Positions 1 to 9,560 of a stretch of DNA of 64,000 nucleotides are shown here, piece by piece. Position 1 is the stretch's first letter. Each line of letters opens with the position of its first letter. Source of the DNA: JAIBJN01 sp963839745 (GTDB lineage: Bacteria > Actinomycetota > Thermoleophilia > Gaiellales > Gaiellaceae); assembly GCA_963839745.1 (NCBI GenBank), contig CAWIWC010000001.1, forward strand, positions 145,475-209,474, written 5' to 3'. The notes under the pieces are model-generated. The model made no database searches. It had not been told where the DNA came from and saw nothing but the letters and a program-made list of their open reading frames with translations. The position numbers and the translations under genes are program-made.

Positions 1-1929
1 CTCGATCGACCGCCGGTGCGCGAGGCTGGAGCGGAAGAAGCGCTCGAAGAGCTTGTCCTGCTCCTCTGCGGGGATGCCCATGCCGTTGTCCTCGACCTCG
101 AGGACACCGAGGCCGTCCTCTCGGCCCGTGCGGACGGTGACCGTGCCGCCGTCGGGGGTGAACTTGACGCCGTTCGAGAGCAGGTTGTTGAGGAGCTGCG
201 ACAGGCGCAGCGTGTCGGCACTCAGCGTGAGCGGCTCGGTGTCGAGCACCAGGCTGACACCGCGGCTCTCCGCGTACGGAGTCACGCTCTGGGCGCAGTC
301 GGCCACGAGCGCGGCGACGTCGACGTCCTCGTAGTTGAGCTCGAGCGTGTGCGACTCGATCCGCGCGGTCAGGAGCAGGTCGTCGACCAGCCGCGTGAGA
401 CGGCCGGCGTTGCGCTCGATCACAGAGACGAACTCGGACTGCTCGGGGCCGAGCTCGCCGAGGTCGCCGGCGTTGAGCGCCTCCGCGTAGCCGACGATGG
501 ACGTGAGCGGCGTCCGCAGCTCGTGGGAGACGCTGGCGAGGAACTCGTCCTTGAGCCGCTCCACCTCGCGGTCGCTCGTGGTCTCCCGGAAGACGAACAG
601 ACGGCCCGTCTGGAGATCATGGTCGGCGAGCACCGGGACGCTGTAGGCGAGGAACGAGCGGCCGGAGTCGAGGACGAACTCGGCCGTCCCGCGTTCGAGG
701 GGATGCCGCTGCAGCGTCTGGATGGCTTCGACCACGGATTGCGGCTCCGTGGTGCTCGCCGCGAGCTCGAGGAGGCGCGACCAGACCGATCCGCGGGTCG
801 GGAGCCCGAGCGCATTCCACAGCTGCTCCATCGCCGTGTTGACGTAGCGAACCTGCCCGTCGAGGTCGCTCAGGCAGATCCCCTCGGTCGTGGCGTCGAG
901 GACGGCGTTGAGGTCGGCGAAGCGGTGGGCGAGGGCACGCTCGGCGCGGTCGCGCTCGAGCGCACGGCCGAGCTGCGCGCCGACCGTGCCCATCGCGTCC
1001 ACGACGCGCTCGTCGTGCGCAAGCGCTTCGTCGACGAAGAAACGGAAGAGCGCGACCACCTCACGGCGGATGAGCACGGGCATGACCACCACCGTCCTGA
1101 GCCCGGCGCTCTCCGCGGCGCCGTCCGCGAGGCTCTCGAACCACGCGTGCTTGCCGGTCTCGGCGATGCGTGCGAGGAGCTCGTCTGCAGAAGGCCGTCC
1201 CACCGGTTCGATCGTCCGGCGGAGCTCGGAGAGGGCGTCCGGATCGTCCGCGTACCAGAGCGCGGCCGTCCAGGGGCGGTCGCCGTCCAGGCGAACCGCC
1301 TCGCCGGCGCGCCAGCCCATCCGCGAGCAGACGAGCTCGAGGCAGGACGCGACCGCCTTGTCGGTGCTCGCGGCGTCGTTGGCCGCGGCGGCCGTCGCGT
1401 GAAGGAGCTCGGCGAGCCGCATCTCCTGCTGGAGCATCGCCTGGGACCGACGTTGCTCGAGCAGGGCGACCGTCTGGCGCGCGAGGGCCTCGAGCGCGCC
1501 GCGCTGCTCGTCGGTGAGGTGGCGAGGGATCCTGTCCAGTACGCAGAGCGCGCCGAGCGCATGGCCGTCTCCGGTGACGAGCTGCTTGCCGGCGTAGAAG
1601 CGAATCGAAGGATCCGAGACGACGAGTGGGTTATCGGCGAAGCGCTTGTCGGCGGCAGCGTCCGGAACGACGAAGAGCTCATCCTCCAGGATCGCGTGCG
1701 CGCAGAAGGAGACGTCTCGGTCCGTCTCTCGCTCGTCCACGCCGACGGTCGACTTGAACCACTGGCGATCCGAGTCGACGAGGCTGATGAGCGAGATCGG
1801 CGCCCCGCAGATGTTCGCGGCGAGCGCGGTCAGATCGTCGAAGGCCTGCTCCGTCTCGGTGTCGAGGATCTCGTAGCGGCGGAGCGCTTCGAGGCGGGCA
1901 AGCTCGTTCGCAGGGGTTTCCGGGCGCAT
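1..1929 (-). CDS. Multi-sensor histidine kinase (GAF-GAF-PAS-HisKA-HATPase), 3' partial
   Basis: The frame reads from ATG at 1929 to the window edge, giving 643 residues without a stop, so the C-terminus is missing. Residues about 10-160 resemble a GAF domain (ICGAPISLISLVDSDRQWF), about 170-330 look like a second GAF, and about 335-450 like a PAS domain (ICLSDLDGQVRYVN). The phosphoacceptor H-box SHELRTPLTS follows with His469. The ATPase N-box NNLLSNGVKF is near residue 580 and the G1 box DNGMGIP near 611. Protein histidine kinases of this class autophosphorylate and pass phosphate to a response regulator. No transmembrane segment is visible, so it is probably a cytosolic sensor. No partner regulator lies on the visible side; it may be beyond the edge. 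The ligand of the GAF domains cannot be told from sequence. Confidence 0.9.
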   Translation of the reverse strand, partial: MRPETPANELARLEALRRYEILDTETEQAFDDLTALAANICGAPISLISLVDSDRQWFKSTVGVDERETDRDVSFCAHAILEDELFVVPDAAADKRFADNPLVVSDPSIRFYAGKQLVTGDGHALGALCVLDRIPRHLTDEQRGALEALARQTVALLEQRRSQAMLQQEMRLAELLHATAAAANDAASTDKAVASCLELVCSRMGWRAGEAVRLDGDRPWTAALWYADDPDALSELRRTIEPVGRPSADELLARIAETGKHAWFESLADGAAESAGLRTVVVMPVLIRREVVALFRFFVDEALAHDERVVDAMGTVGAQLGRALERDRAERALAHRFADLNAVLDATTEGICLSDLDGQVRYVNTAMEQLWNALGLPTRGSVWSRLLELAASTTEPQSVVEAIQTLQRHPLERGTAEFVLDSGRSFLAYSVPVLADHDLQTGRLFVFRETTSDREVERLKDEFLASVSHELRTPLTSIVGYAEALNAGDLGELGPEQSEFVSVIERNAGRLTRLVDDLLLTARIESHTLELNYEDVDVAALVADCAQSVTPYAESRGVSLVLDTEPLTLSADTLRLSQLLNNLLSNGVKFTPDGGTVTVRTGREDGLGVLEVEDNGMGIPAEEQDKLFERFFRSSLAHRRSIE

Positions 1930-1980
1930 GGCTCGTGTCTCCTATCGGCAGGGCCGAAGGGAGATCTGAGCGTGTAAGCG

Positions 1981-2949
1981 CTAGAGCCAGCCGCGCCGGC
2001 GGAAGTTCATGTAGAGACCGATGCAGGCTGCGGCGATCACGGCGAGGATGAGCGTGAAGCCGAGCCTCGAGCCGGATCCGGGCAGGTGGTCGAAGTTCAT
2101 CCCGTAGATGCCGGCGATGGCGGTCGGCACGGCTACGATCGCGGCCCAGGCGGAGATCCGGCGCACGTCCTCGTTCTGCCGGACGCTCGCCTGCGTCAGG
2201 TTGGCCGTGAGCACGCTGGTCAGAAGGTCGCGGAAGCCCTCGACCTGGTCGACCACGCGAAGCAGGTGGTCGTGGACGTCACGGAAGTACGGGCGCACGT
2301 CCGGTTGGACGAGGTCGTACCGGCCGCGCGCGAGGTCGTCAAGCGGGTCGAGCAGCGGCGTGACGGCGTCGTGCAGCTCGAGCACCTCCCGCTTGAGGTT
2401 GTAGATGCGCTCCGCCGGGTTGCTCCGCGAAGCCGAGAAGACGTCGCCCTCGAGGTGGCGGATCGCCTGGTCGAGGCCGGCGATGACCGGCACGTAGTCG
2501 TCGACGACCCGATCGACGACGGCGTACAGGACGGCGCCGGGCCCGGCCCGCAGAAGATCCGGTCGCTGCTCGGTCTGCAGACGGACCTCGTGGAGGGACG
2601 TCTGGCCGTGCCGCACGGTGATGATGAACCGCTCGCCGACGAACACGAGGATCTCGCCGAACTTGACGACGTCGTCTCCCTCGGCGAGCCTCGCGGTCTT
2701 GAGGACGGCGAAGAGCGACTCGCCGTAGGCCTCGAGCTTCGGGCGCTGATGGGCGTTGACCGCGTCCTCGACCGCGAGCTCGTGGAGGCCGAATTCGCGC
2801 TGCGCCGACTCGAACTCGGGAACCGTCGGGTTGAGGAGGCCGATCCAGGCGAAGGCCCCGTTCCCGCGAATCGCCTCGTAGGCGTCTTCGATGGCCAGAT
2901 CGCCTGCGAGGCGGCGTCCATCCTCGTAGACGGCGCAGTCGATGATCAC
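1981..2949 (-). CDS. CorA family divalent metal transporter
   Basis: This 322-residue protein has the CorA layout: a long soluble, largely helical N-terminal domain and two C-terminal membrane helices. The signature YGMNF sits at the end of TM1 (IAGIYGMNFDHLPGS), followed by the second helix and a basic tail (FRRRGWL). CorA proteins form pentameric Mg2+/Co2+ channels in the cytoplasmic membrane. It is divergent to a second CorA-type gene starting at 3047, with only 97 bp between them, and the two proteins differ clearly in sequence. Substrate (Mg2+, Co2+ or Zn2+) is not determinable here. The start is the ATG at 2949. Confidence 0.9.
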   Translation of the reverse strand: MIIDCAVYEDGRRLAGDLAIEDAYEAIRGNGAFAWIGLLNPTVPEFESAQREFGLHELAVEDAVNAHQRPKLEAYGESLFAVLKTARLAEGDDVVKFGEILVFVGERFIITVRHGQTSLHEVRLQTEQRPDLLRAGPGAVLYAVVDRVVDDYVPVIAGLDQAIRHLEGDVFSASRSNPAERIYNLKREVLELHDAVTPLLDPLDDLARGRYDLVQPDVRPYFRDVHDHLLRVVDQVEGFRDLLTSVLTANLTQASVRQNEDVRRISAWAAIVAVPTAIAGIYGMNFDHLPGSGSRLGFTLILAVIAAACIGLYMNFRRRGWL

Positions 2950-3004
2950 GCGCCGATTATGGCCGCGTGCCCGGTGTCCCGCGAGGGATTGCGAGTAGAA
3001 TCAC

Positions 3005-3044
3005 GTACTCAGGAGATGCACCAGGTGGACGACCCTCTGAGTAC
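3005..3044 (+). promoter_or_regulatory. 8-bp inverted repeat directly before second corA start
   Basis: GTACTCAG at 3005-3012 is perfectly complementary to CTGAGTAC at 3037-3044. The ATG of the following CorA gene is at 3047, so the 3' arm ends two bases before the start codon. The 24-nt loop contains the only purine-rich SD-like sequence (AGGAGA region, 3011-3016). It could be an operator or an RNA hairpin controlling ribosome access; neither is proven. Confidence 0.4.
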
Positions 3045-3046
3045 CT

Positions 3047-4036
3047 ATGGCACGGCCCACGCTCCCACGCCTCCGACGCGGGCGCGCCCCTTCGGCGGGC
3101 GCCGTCGAAGAGCGGACCGAGCCCCGCATCTCCGAGCTCTCCGCTGACGGGCTGACCTGGGTTCACGCGGACCGTCCCGGGGCCCTCGAGGTCAGCTACC
3201 TGGCCGAGCGCTTCGGCTTCCACGAGCTCGACATCGAGGACGTGCTCTCGAAGCGGCAGCGGCCGAAGATCGACGAGTACCCGGACTACATCTTCGTCGT
3301 CCTCCACTTCCCGTTCTACGACAAGACGGTGCGGCGGCTGAACGCCGCCGAGCTCGACGTCTTCCTGGGGCCGGACTTCGTCATCACGCTCCCGAATGTG
3401 CCGCTCCTCCCCGTCACCTACCTCTTCAGGCGCTGCGAGGACGACGACGAGCTGCGCGAGGATCTCTTCTCGAAGGGCTCGGGCTATCTGCTCTACCACG
3501 TCCTCGACGACCTCTTCGACTACTGCTTCCCGATCCTGGACAAGATCGGCGCCAAGCTGGACGCGATCGAGCCGGCCATCTTCGAGGAGCGCTCCGAGGA
3601 CGTCGTCCGCGACATCTCGAACGCCAAGCAGGAGCTGATCGCCTATCGGAAGATCATCAAGCCCGAGCGGGCGACCCTCCGGCTGCTCGAGCGCTCGAGC
3701 CAGCGCTTCCTGTCCGAGGAGCTCGAGGTCTACTACGACGACATCGTCGACGCCGCCGAGCGCATCTGGGACCTCCTGGACAACTACAAGGAGGTCATCG
3801 AGGGGCTCGAGTCGACGAACGAGGCGTTCATCTCGCACAAGCAGCAATACCGGCTCCAGCTGCTCACGGTCGTCACGGTCATCCTGCTGCCTCTCACCCT
3901 GCTCGCGAGCATCTTCGGCATGAACGTGAAGGTGCCCGGCGAGGGCGATATCACGGCGTTCTGGCTCATCCTCGGGATCTTGCTCGGGCTCGGGGCGGCG
4001 CTCCTCGCCCTCTTCCGCTGGCGGCGCTGGCTGTGA
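3047..4036 (+). CDS. corA: CorA family magnesium/cobalt transporter
   Basis: A 329-residue CorA protein. The N-terminal two thirds are soluble and rich in charged helices. TM1 ends in FGMNVKVPGEG, which carries the GMN selectivity motif, and TM2 ends in the basic tail FRWRRWL. The reading frame has a stop (TGA) at 3038, so the start cannot lie upstream of 3041; ATG 3047 is the first candidate, and the SD is poor. The gene is followed after 7 bp by the HIT gene in the same direction. It is divergent from another CorA gene, an uncommon back-to-back pairing that may provide transporters with different metal preference or expression. Confidence 0.92.
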   Translation: MARPTLPRLRRGRAPSAGAVEERTEPRISELSADGLTWVHADRPGALEVSYLAERFGFHELDIEDVLSKRQRPKIDEYPDYIFVVLHFPFYDKTVRRLNAAELDVFLGPDFVITLPNVPLLPVTYLFRRCEDDDELREDLFSKGSGYLLYHVLDDLFDYCFPILDKIGAKLDAIEPAIFEERSEDVVRDISNAKQELIAYRKIIKPERATLRLLERSSQRFLSEELEVYYDDIVDAAERIWDLLDNYKEVIEGLESTNEAFISHKQQYRLQLLTVVTVILLPLTLLASIFGMNVKVPGEGDITAFWLILGILLGLGAALLALFRWRRWL

Positions 4037-4043
4037 CGCGGTC

Positions 4044-4520
4044 GTGAAGCAGCTCTGGGCGCCCTGGCGCCTGGAGTACATCCAGAGCGCCGACGAGCAG
4101 GAGGGCTGTGTCTTCTGCCGGGCTCAGAGCCTCGGCGACGAGGAGGGCCTGGTCGTCCACCGGGGCGAGCGGGCATTCGTCGTCCTCAACAAGTACCCCT
4201 ATGCCTCCGGGCACCTGATGGTCGCGCCCGCGCGCCACGTGGGCGCGCTCGGGGAGCTCGACGAGGACGAGGCGCTCGAGATCCACCGCTTCGCCGCCAC
4301 GAGCGTCGAGCTCCTCACCGGCTCGATGGGCGCGCAGGGGTTCAACCTCGGCTGGAACCTGGGCCGCATCGCCGGCGCCGGCGTCGTCGACCACGTGCAC
4401 CAGCACGTCGTCCCGCGCTGGGCGGGAGACACGAACTTCATGCCCGTGCTTTCGGACGTGAAGGTCATGCCCGAGGCGCTCGAGGCGACCCGGCGTAAAC
4501 TCGCCGAGGCATGGCCCTAG
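4044..4520 (+). CDS. HIT family nucleotide hydrolase/phosphorylase
   Basis: A 158-residue histidine-triad protein. The N-terminus MKQLWAPWRLEYI and CVFC match the actinobacterial Ap4A-phosphorylase-like HIT branch, and the catalytic triad is VDHVHQHVVPRW (HxHxHxx). HIT enzymes of this type act on dinucleoside polyphosphates or AMP-linked substrates through a nucleotidyl-His intermediate. CVFC near residue 25 suggests a metal-binding pair. The start is GTG at 4044. Its 3' end overlaps the next gene by 10 bp, so translation of the two is probably coupled. The exact substrate is unknown. Confidence 0.9.
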   Translation: MKQLWAPWRLEYIQSADEQEGCVFCRAQSLGDEEGLVVHRGERAFVVLNKYPYASGHLMVAPARHVGALGELDEDEALEIHRFAATSVELLTGSMGAQGFNLGWNLGRIAGAGVVDHVHQHVVPRWAGDTNFMPVLSDVKVMPEALEATRRKLAEAWP

Positions 4521-5863
4521 ACCCCAAGGTCTTCAAGGCATACGACGTGCGGGGGCTCTACCCGTCCGAGCTGGACGAGGAGGGCGCGCGCGCGATCGGC
4601 AGGGCCTACGTCGAGCACTTCGAGCCGAAGGAGATCGCGGTCGGGCGCGACATGCGGCTCTCCTCCCCCACGATGCACGAGGCCTTCGTGCGCGGCGCCT
4701 CCGAGGCCGGCGCAGACGTCGTGGACATCGGGATGGTCGGGACGGAGATGCTCTACTACGCCGTCGGCGAGCTCGGCCTCGACGGCGGCGCCACGATCAC
4801 GGCCTCGCACAACCCCAAGGACTACACGGGGGCGAAGATCGTCCGGCGCGGCGCCCTGCCCGTCGGCGGCGACTCGGGCCTCCTCGAGATCCGCGACCGC
4901 GCCCTGTCCGCACAGGACACGTCAGGGGGTCAGACCCCGGGGCGTGTCGAGGAGCGCGACGTCTATCCCGGCTTCGTCGAGAAGGTCATGTCCTTCATCG
5001 ACCCGGCCGCGGTGAAGCCCCTGCACGTCGTCATCGACGGCGCCAACGGGATGGCCGGGTCGATGCTGCCGCCGATCCTCGAGCGGCTCCCGGTCGACGC
5101 CGTGCGGCATTTCTTCGAGCCCGACGGCTCGTTCCCCGACCACCAGCCGAACCCGCTGCTCGAGGAGAACCGGCGCTTCATCGTCTCCGAGGTCACGAAG
5201 GAGCGCGCCGACCTCGGCATCGCCTTCGACGGCGACGCCGACCGCTGCTTCTTCGTCGACGACACGGGCGAGTTCGTCCCGGGAGACTTCGTGACCGCCC
5301 TCCTGGCCGAGTCGATGCTGGAGAAGGAGCCCGGGGGGACGATCATCTACGACGTCCGCGCGAGCTGGGCCGTCCGCGACACCGTGGAGCGCCTGGGAGG
5401 CAAGGCGCTGCCCAACCGCGTCGGCCACGCCTTCATCAAGCAGCGGATGCGCGAGATCGACGCCGTCTTCGCCGGCGAGGTCTCCGGCCACTACTACTTC
5501 CGCGACTTCTACCAGGCCGACTCGGGGACGATTCCCGCCCTGCTGATACTCGAGCTGATCTCCAAGGCGGACGCGAAGCTCTCCGAGCTCCTCCGCTCCT
5601 TCCGCGAGCGCTACTTCCTCACGGGCGAGATCAACACGGTCGTGGACGACGTGGCGCTCGCGCTCCAGAAGGTGAAGGAGCACTTCGCCGACCAGGGCGA
5701 GATCTCGCACCTCGACGGCATCTCCGTCACCGCCGCCGACTGGCACATGAACGTCCGCCCGTCGAACACCGAGCCGCTCCTGCGGCTCAACCTCGAGGCC
5801 CTCGACCCGGAGCTGATGGAGCGCAAGCGGGATGAGGCCATCGCCGTCATCCGCGGGGACTGA
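4511..5863 (+). CDS. Phosphomannomutase/phosphoglucomutase
   Basis: A 450-residue alpha-D-phosphohexomutase with the four-domain family layout. The active-site phosphoserine loop is TASHNPKDYTG, the Mg2+ loop is DGDADRC, the sugar-specificity loop is GEVSGHYYF, and the phosphate-binding loop is RPSNTEPLLR near the C-terminus. It interconverts hexose 1- and 6-phosphates for NDP-mannose or NDP-glucose synthesis. Length and motif order are intact. ATG 4511 lies inside the HIT gene end, indicating an operon. Whether mannose or glucose is preferred cannot be decided; the GEVSGHYYF form is usual in PMM/PGM enzymes. Confidence 0.94.
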   Translation: MALDPKVFKAYDVRGLYPSELDEEGARAIGRAYVEHFEPKEIAVGRDMRLSSPTMHEAFVRGASEAGADVVDIGMVGTEMLYYAVGELGLDGGATITASHNPKDYTGAKIVRRGALPVGGDSGLLEIRDRALSAQDTSGGQTPGRVEERDVYPGFVEKVMSFIDPAAVKPLHVVIDGANGMAGSMLPPILERLPVDAVRHFFEPDGSFPDHQPNPLLEENRRFIVSEVTKERADLGIAFDGDADRCFFVDDTGEFVPGDFVTALLAESMLEKEPGGTIIYDVRASWAVRDTVERLGGKALPNRVGHAFIKQRMREIDAVFAGEVSGHYYFRDFYQADSGTIPALLILELISKADAKLSELLRSFRERYFLTGEINTVVDDVALALQKVKEHFADQGEISHLDGISVTAADWHMNVRPSNTEPLLRLNLEALDPELMERKRDEAIAVIRGD

Positions 5864-5878
5864 GCGGTTCCCAGAATG

Positions 5879-5908
5879 ACGAGGGCGGGGCCGAAGCCCC
5901 GCCCTCGT
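5879..5908. terminator. Bidirectional hairpin between convergent genes
   Basis: A 13-bp perfect stem (5879-5891 with 5896-5908) closes a CGAA loop. It lies between the mutase stop at 5863 and the convergent peptidase stop at 5929. No long T-run follows on either side, as is common in high-GC genomes. Confidence 0.75.
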
Positions 5909-5928
5909 GGCGTCCGTTCCCGCGGCCT

Positions 5929-8900
5929 CTACGGGCCGAGGAGGTAGTCCATCGCGCGACCCATGACCGCCGCGCGGTTAGCAGCGCCGGTGATGCCCTC
6001 GAACCCGAACCCGAGGTAGATCGTGTCCTCGGTCGTGATCGCGGCGCCCTCCGGGAAGCCGGCACCTGTGGTGAACACGAAGTTGTTCGCGTTCGGCCCG
6101 CTTCCAGGCGGAGGACCGGCCACGGCCCAGCCGCCGGTGTCGCCGCCCTCGAACGAGGTCGTCGAGCCGTCGGGCAGGGTCACGTCGTCGATGAAGACGC
6201 CGAGCCCCTGGACCGCCCAGTCGCTGGCGTAGGAGATCGAGATCTGGACCGTCTGGCCCGCGTAGGCGTCCAGATCGATCACCCACTCGTGCCACCCCTG
6301 GGAGTTGCCGGAGGCGGCGTTCCACTTGGGCCCCGAGCAGTCGGCGCCCTGGTACTCCTCGAGCCACGGGTGCAGCTCGTGCCAGCCGGCCGGGCAGCTG
6401 TCGCCCGTGCTCGTCGTCGTGAACGCGCTCGGAAGCGTCGTCCGGTTTCCGGCCGCATCGACAGCCTCCACGAACACGTGGTCCCATGCGGGCTCGGTGT
6501 TGTAGGAGGCCCAGAACCGGAGCGGAGCCGGATCCCCCGCCGGGACGGTGATCGACCGCGTCAGCTGCTTGTAGGAGACGTCGGCGATCTGCGAGTACGC
6601 GTAGCTCTCGCCCGTGTGCGGGGCGAAAGGCCCGCCCGGCCGGTCGTACCTCGCCGAGACCCAACTCTCGAACTGCGGGTAGTCGTCGACGGGCAGGATG
6701 CCGCTCGTCGCGATGAACGAGTTCGCGGTGTTCTGGTTCTGCGCGCTGTCCGCGCCGTTGAACATCAGCTGCAGCGACGTGAACGGCGTGTCCGTGCCCA
6801 GAACGTCGAAGATGTCAAAGGGGCCGGTGTCTACACCCGCCCCGCCGTTGAACAGGTACGAGCCGAACCAGTACTCGAGCACATCGTTCTGCAGGTCGCT
6901 CGACGTCGATCCGAAGAGGATGAGGCAGCGCCGAGGATCTGCGGACGGCGGGAGTGCCGAGCACTGCGCGTTGGCCGCGGTCGGGTCGTAGCGCTGCACC
7001 TGGGGGGACGCGAACTGGAGGCCCGCGTTCTTACCCGAGTACAGGACGCGTCCGCCCTCGTTCAGGTACTCACGAGCATGAAGCACTTCGTCCATCGCGA
7101 GGCGTGAGCCGTTTCCGCCGACCCAGCCGGGCTCCCTCGTGATGATGTCGTCGCCGGTGTACCAGACGACTGCGTCGTAGTGGCTGAGGACGCCGAGGAA
7201 GGTGGCCGCCTTGCGGCCGCGGGCGTCAACGTCGTAGACATCGAAGCCTCTGCCGTTCGCCGCCAGGGCATCCTCGTAGAAGGAGAGGTAGTGCGGCCCG
7301 GGCGTCTGAACGGGGGAGGCGCCCGAGTAGTCCTCGGCGGAGAGGATGAGCACGTCGTTGGACGACTCGACCGCTGCCGTGTACGTGAACGAGTCGCTCG
7401 TCTCGCCGCCACCCTCGAACCACACCCGTACGCTGTTGCCGGGGCTCGTCCCTGTGACGGTCCCGCTCATGACATGGTAGTAGACGTCGGTCTGGCCGCC
7501 GTAGCGCTCGCCGCCGTTCCACTCCTGGGTCGGCGCGCTCTGAGCGGGCCCACCGTTGATGCTGTACTTGAGCGTCACTGCCCCGAGGGACCGCTTCGCC
7601 AGCACGCGCACCTCCTGCGGATCGCCGTAGGAGACGTCGAACGTGAAGTTGGCGAGCGGCAGCCCCGTCTTGTACGTGTCGTCGCTCTTCAGGTAGAAGG
7701 GCTTCGTCTCGAGGCCCAGGTGCGAGACCGGGTCATCGGGATCGGAGGCCGAGTTCGCGACGTCGAGCGCGAACGGGCGGTTCCGCACGAACTCCGCCTG
7801 GACGAGTGCCTCGTTGTCCGGGAACACGAATCCGCACCCCACGCAGCCTTCGGAGAGCTCGGGCGTCCACGCGAGCGTCCCGTGCTGCGAATGGCCGAAA
7901 TCGGTCGTCTCGCCGTTCGTGACGTAGAGGACGTCGGACGAGATACCCGGATGAAAGTCTTCGATCGCCGGGTTGTCGAGATTCCCCGACAGAGCGAAGT
8001 AGATCGGGTCGTCTGCCGTCGGCGTCCCGATCTGCCACCCCTCGGGATAGAGCAGCCACTGGCCGGCGGAGTGGTAGTTGACGTGGAAGGCGAAATCGAT
8101 CCGGTCGTACAGACCGATGATCGCCTGCGTCTCGGGCTCGGACGCCTCGTCCGGGCCGCGGTACGTATCGCTGGACTGGACTCCGGAAGAGCCCTCGTTG
8201 TCGTAGTTCCAGTGCTCGGGATAGTTCCGGTTCGGGTCGACGCCGTCGCCGACCTCGATCGTCCCGTTTCCGTTGTTGTCCCGCAGGGTCTTCCGCCACA
8301 GGCGCGTGTCGGGGCTCTGGAACGTGTACTGGTACCCATCCGGGTTCGCGACGAGCACGAACCAGAGCTCGTTCTCCTTCAGGAGGTCCTTGATCGCCTT
8401 GTTGTTCGCCCGCCACTGCGCGACGAAGTAGGCGAGCAGCCGGCGGTTGACCTCGGGCGAGATCCACTCACGGGCATGCTGCGCCGAGCTGTAGAGCACT
8501 GCAGGCCGCGTCCCGTCCGGGACCTCGCGGGCGCTCTGCGTCAGCTTGAGAGCGATAATCTCGCGTCCCTTGACGGTGTGCCCGATCACCTCGAGCTTCG
8601 TGAGCTGCGGGTTCCGCCGTGCGAGGTCGTAGAGATAGGCGCGGAGTCCATCCGCGCCGTCGTAGTCGCGCCAGACGTTGAAGCCGCTCGAGAGCTGGGC
8701 GGCGGCCGCCTGGCGCGCCGTCTGGCCCTTCGAGTTCCGAAGCAGGGACACGTTGACTCCCTGTTGCCTGAGCGCCGCTCACTTGCGACGGCTCGAGCAC
8801 GAGCGCCAGTCTGACGCCGGCGGCGACGTCCTTCGCCGCGGCGATGTCCGTGCCCTTGGCGAGCAGGTCGCGGTAGACGTCCTGCGACACCGTCGCCTTG

Positions 8901-8992
8901 TAGTAGTTGAGCTTGACGCCGGCCGCGCCGGCCGTACCGCTCAGGGCAAGCGCAAGGACGAATGCGCAGCCCAAAACCAGCAAGCGTTTCAT
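5929..8992 (-). CDS. Secreted M14 zinc carboxypeptidase (frame interrupted near 8779)
   Basis: Two frames must be joined. The N-terminal frame starts at ATG 8992 after an AGAGGGG SD and has a clear signal peptide (MKRLLVLGCAFVLALALSG). It runs to EPSQV, where skipping base 8779 continues as AALRQQGVNVSLLRNSKG in the frame ending at 5929. The catalytic domain shows zinc ligands QHAREW (HxxE), NYHSAG and the general base in WTPELSEG (His92, Glu95, His227 and Glu298, counted from 8751). Metallocarboxypeptidases of this family remove C-terminal residues. After about residue 450 there are extra domains, including a ThuA/GATase-like stretch (VLILSAEDYSG) and a lectin/immune-inhibitor-A-like C-terminus (WAVQGLGVFIDDVTLP). 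The total is about 1,020 aa. The interruption may be a sequencing insertion or a real lesion. Confidence 0.85.
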
Positions 8993-9071
8993 GATCCCCT
9001 CTTTCCGTGATGCCCGGGTTGAAGGCAGCCAGATTGTCACGCGTGCAGGAAAAACGCAACCGCTACGAGGC

Positions 9072-9077
9072 TAGGAT
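9072..9077 (+). promoter_or_regulatory. -10 box TAGGAT, 9 nt before ATG 9087
   Basis: TANNNT hexamer placed so that transcription would start close to the start codon. No SD is present between it and the ATG, which fits a leaderless or near-leaderless transcript. Confidence 0.5.
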
Positions 9078-9086
9078 GGGCGGGCG

Positions 9087-9560
9087 ATGACCGTCCAGCT
9101 CGGCCAGCCCAACGACCGCAAGCCGCCCTTCAAGTTCTCGGCCTTCACCCGGGTCGGCTTCTCGGACACCGACGCCCAGGGAATCGTCTACTACGGCCGC
9201 TATCTCCCCTACTTCGACCTCGCCCGGGTCGAGTACGAGCGGCACCTGGGGCTGCTCCGGCGCGAGGCGGCCGGCAAGGACTTCGTCCTGCGGAGCTCGT
9301 CGGTCGTCTACGACGCGCCCGCGCGCTTCGACGACATGCTCGAGGTCTTCGTGAGGACGAGGCGGATCGGCCGGACGAGCATCACGAACGAGTACTGCGC
9401 CTACCGCGTCGAGGACGACCTGCTCATGTGCACGGCCGACCAGACGCTCGTGCTCGTCGCCGTCCCGGAGCGGCGACCGACGCCGATCTCCGACGAGTAC
9501 CGGCGCGCGATCGCGGATTTCGAAGGCGCCGACCTCGAGGAGGCGGTCCCCGCGGCATGA
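9087..9560 (+). CDS. Acyl-CoA thioesterase, 4HBT/YbgC-like hotdog fold
   Basis: A 157-residue single hotdog-domain protein. The 4-hydroxybenzoyl-CoA thioesterase signature is visible as SDTDAQGIVYYGRYLPYFD with the catalytic Asp near residue 30, followed by the long helix (DLARVEYERHLG). Family members hydrolyse acyl-CoA thioesters. ATG 9087 is preceded by a -10-like TAGGAT and no SD. Its stop overlaps the ATG of the GAF gene at 9557, so the two are co-translated. The chain-length preference is unknown. Confidence 0.9.
   Translation: MTVQLGQPNDRKPPFKFSAFTRVGFSDTDAQGIVYYGRYLPYFDLARVEYERHLGLLRREAAGKDFVLRSSSVVYDAPARFDDMLEVFVRTRRIGRTSITNEYCAYRVEDDLLMCTADQTLVLVAVPERRPTPISDEYRRAIADFEGADLEEAVPAA

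Noticed and set aside
8779..8785. Programmed +1 frameshift of prfB type
   Set aside because: No in-frame stop at the slip site on the upstream frame, no SD three bases before and no slippery CTT; single-base excess is simpler.
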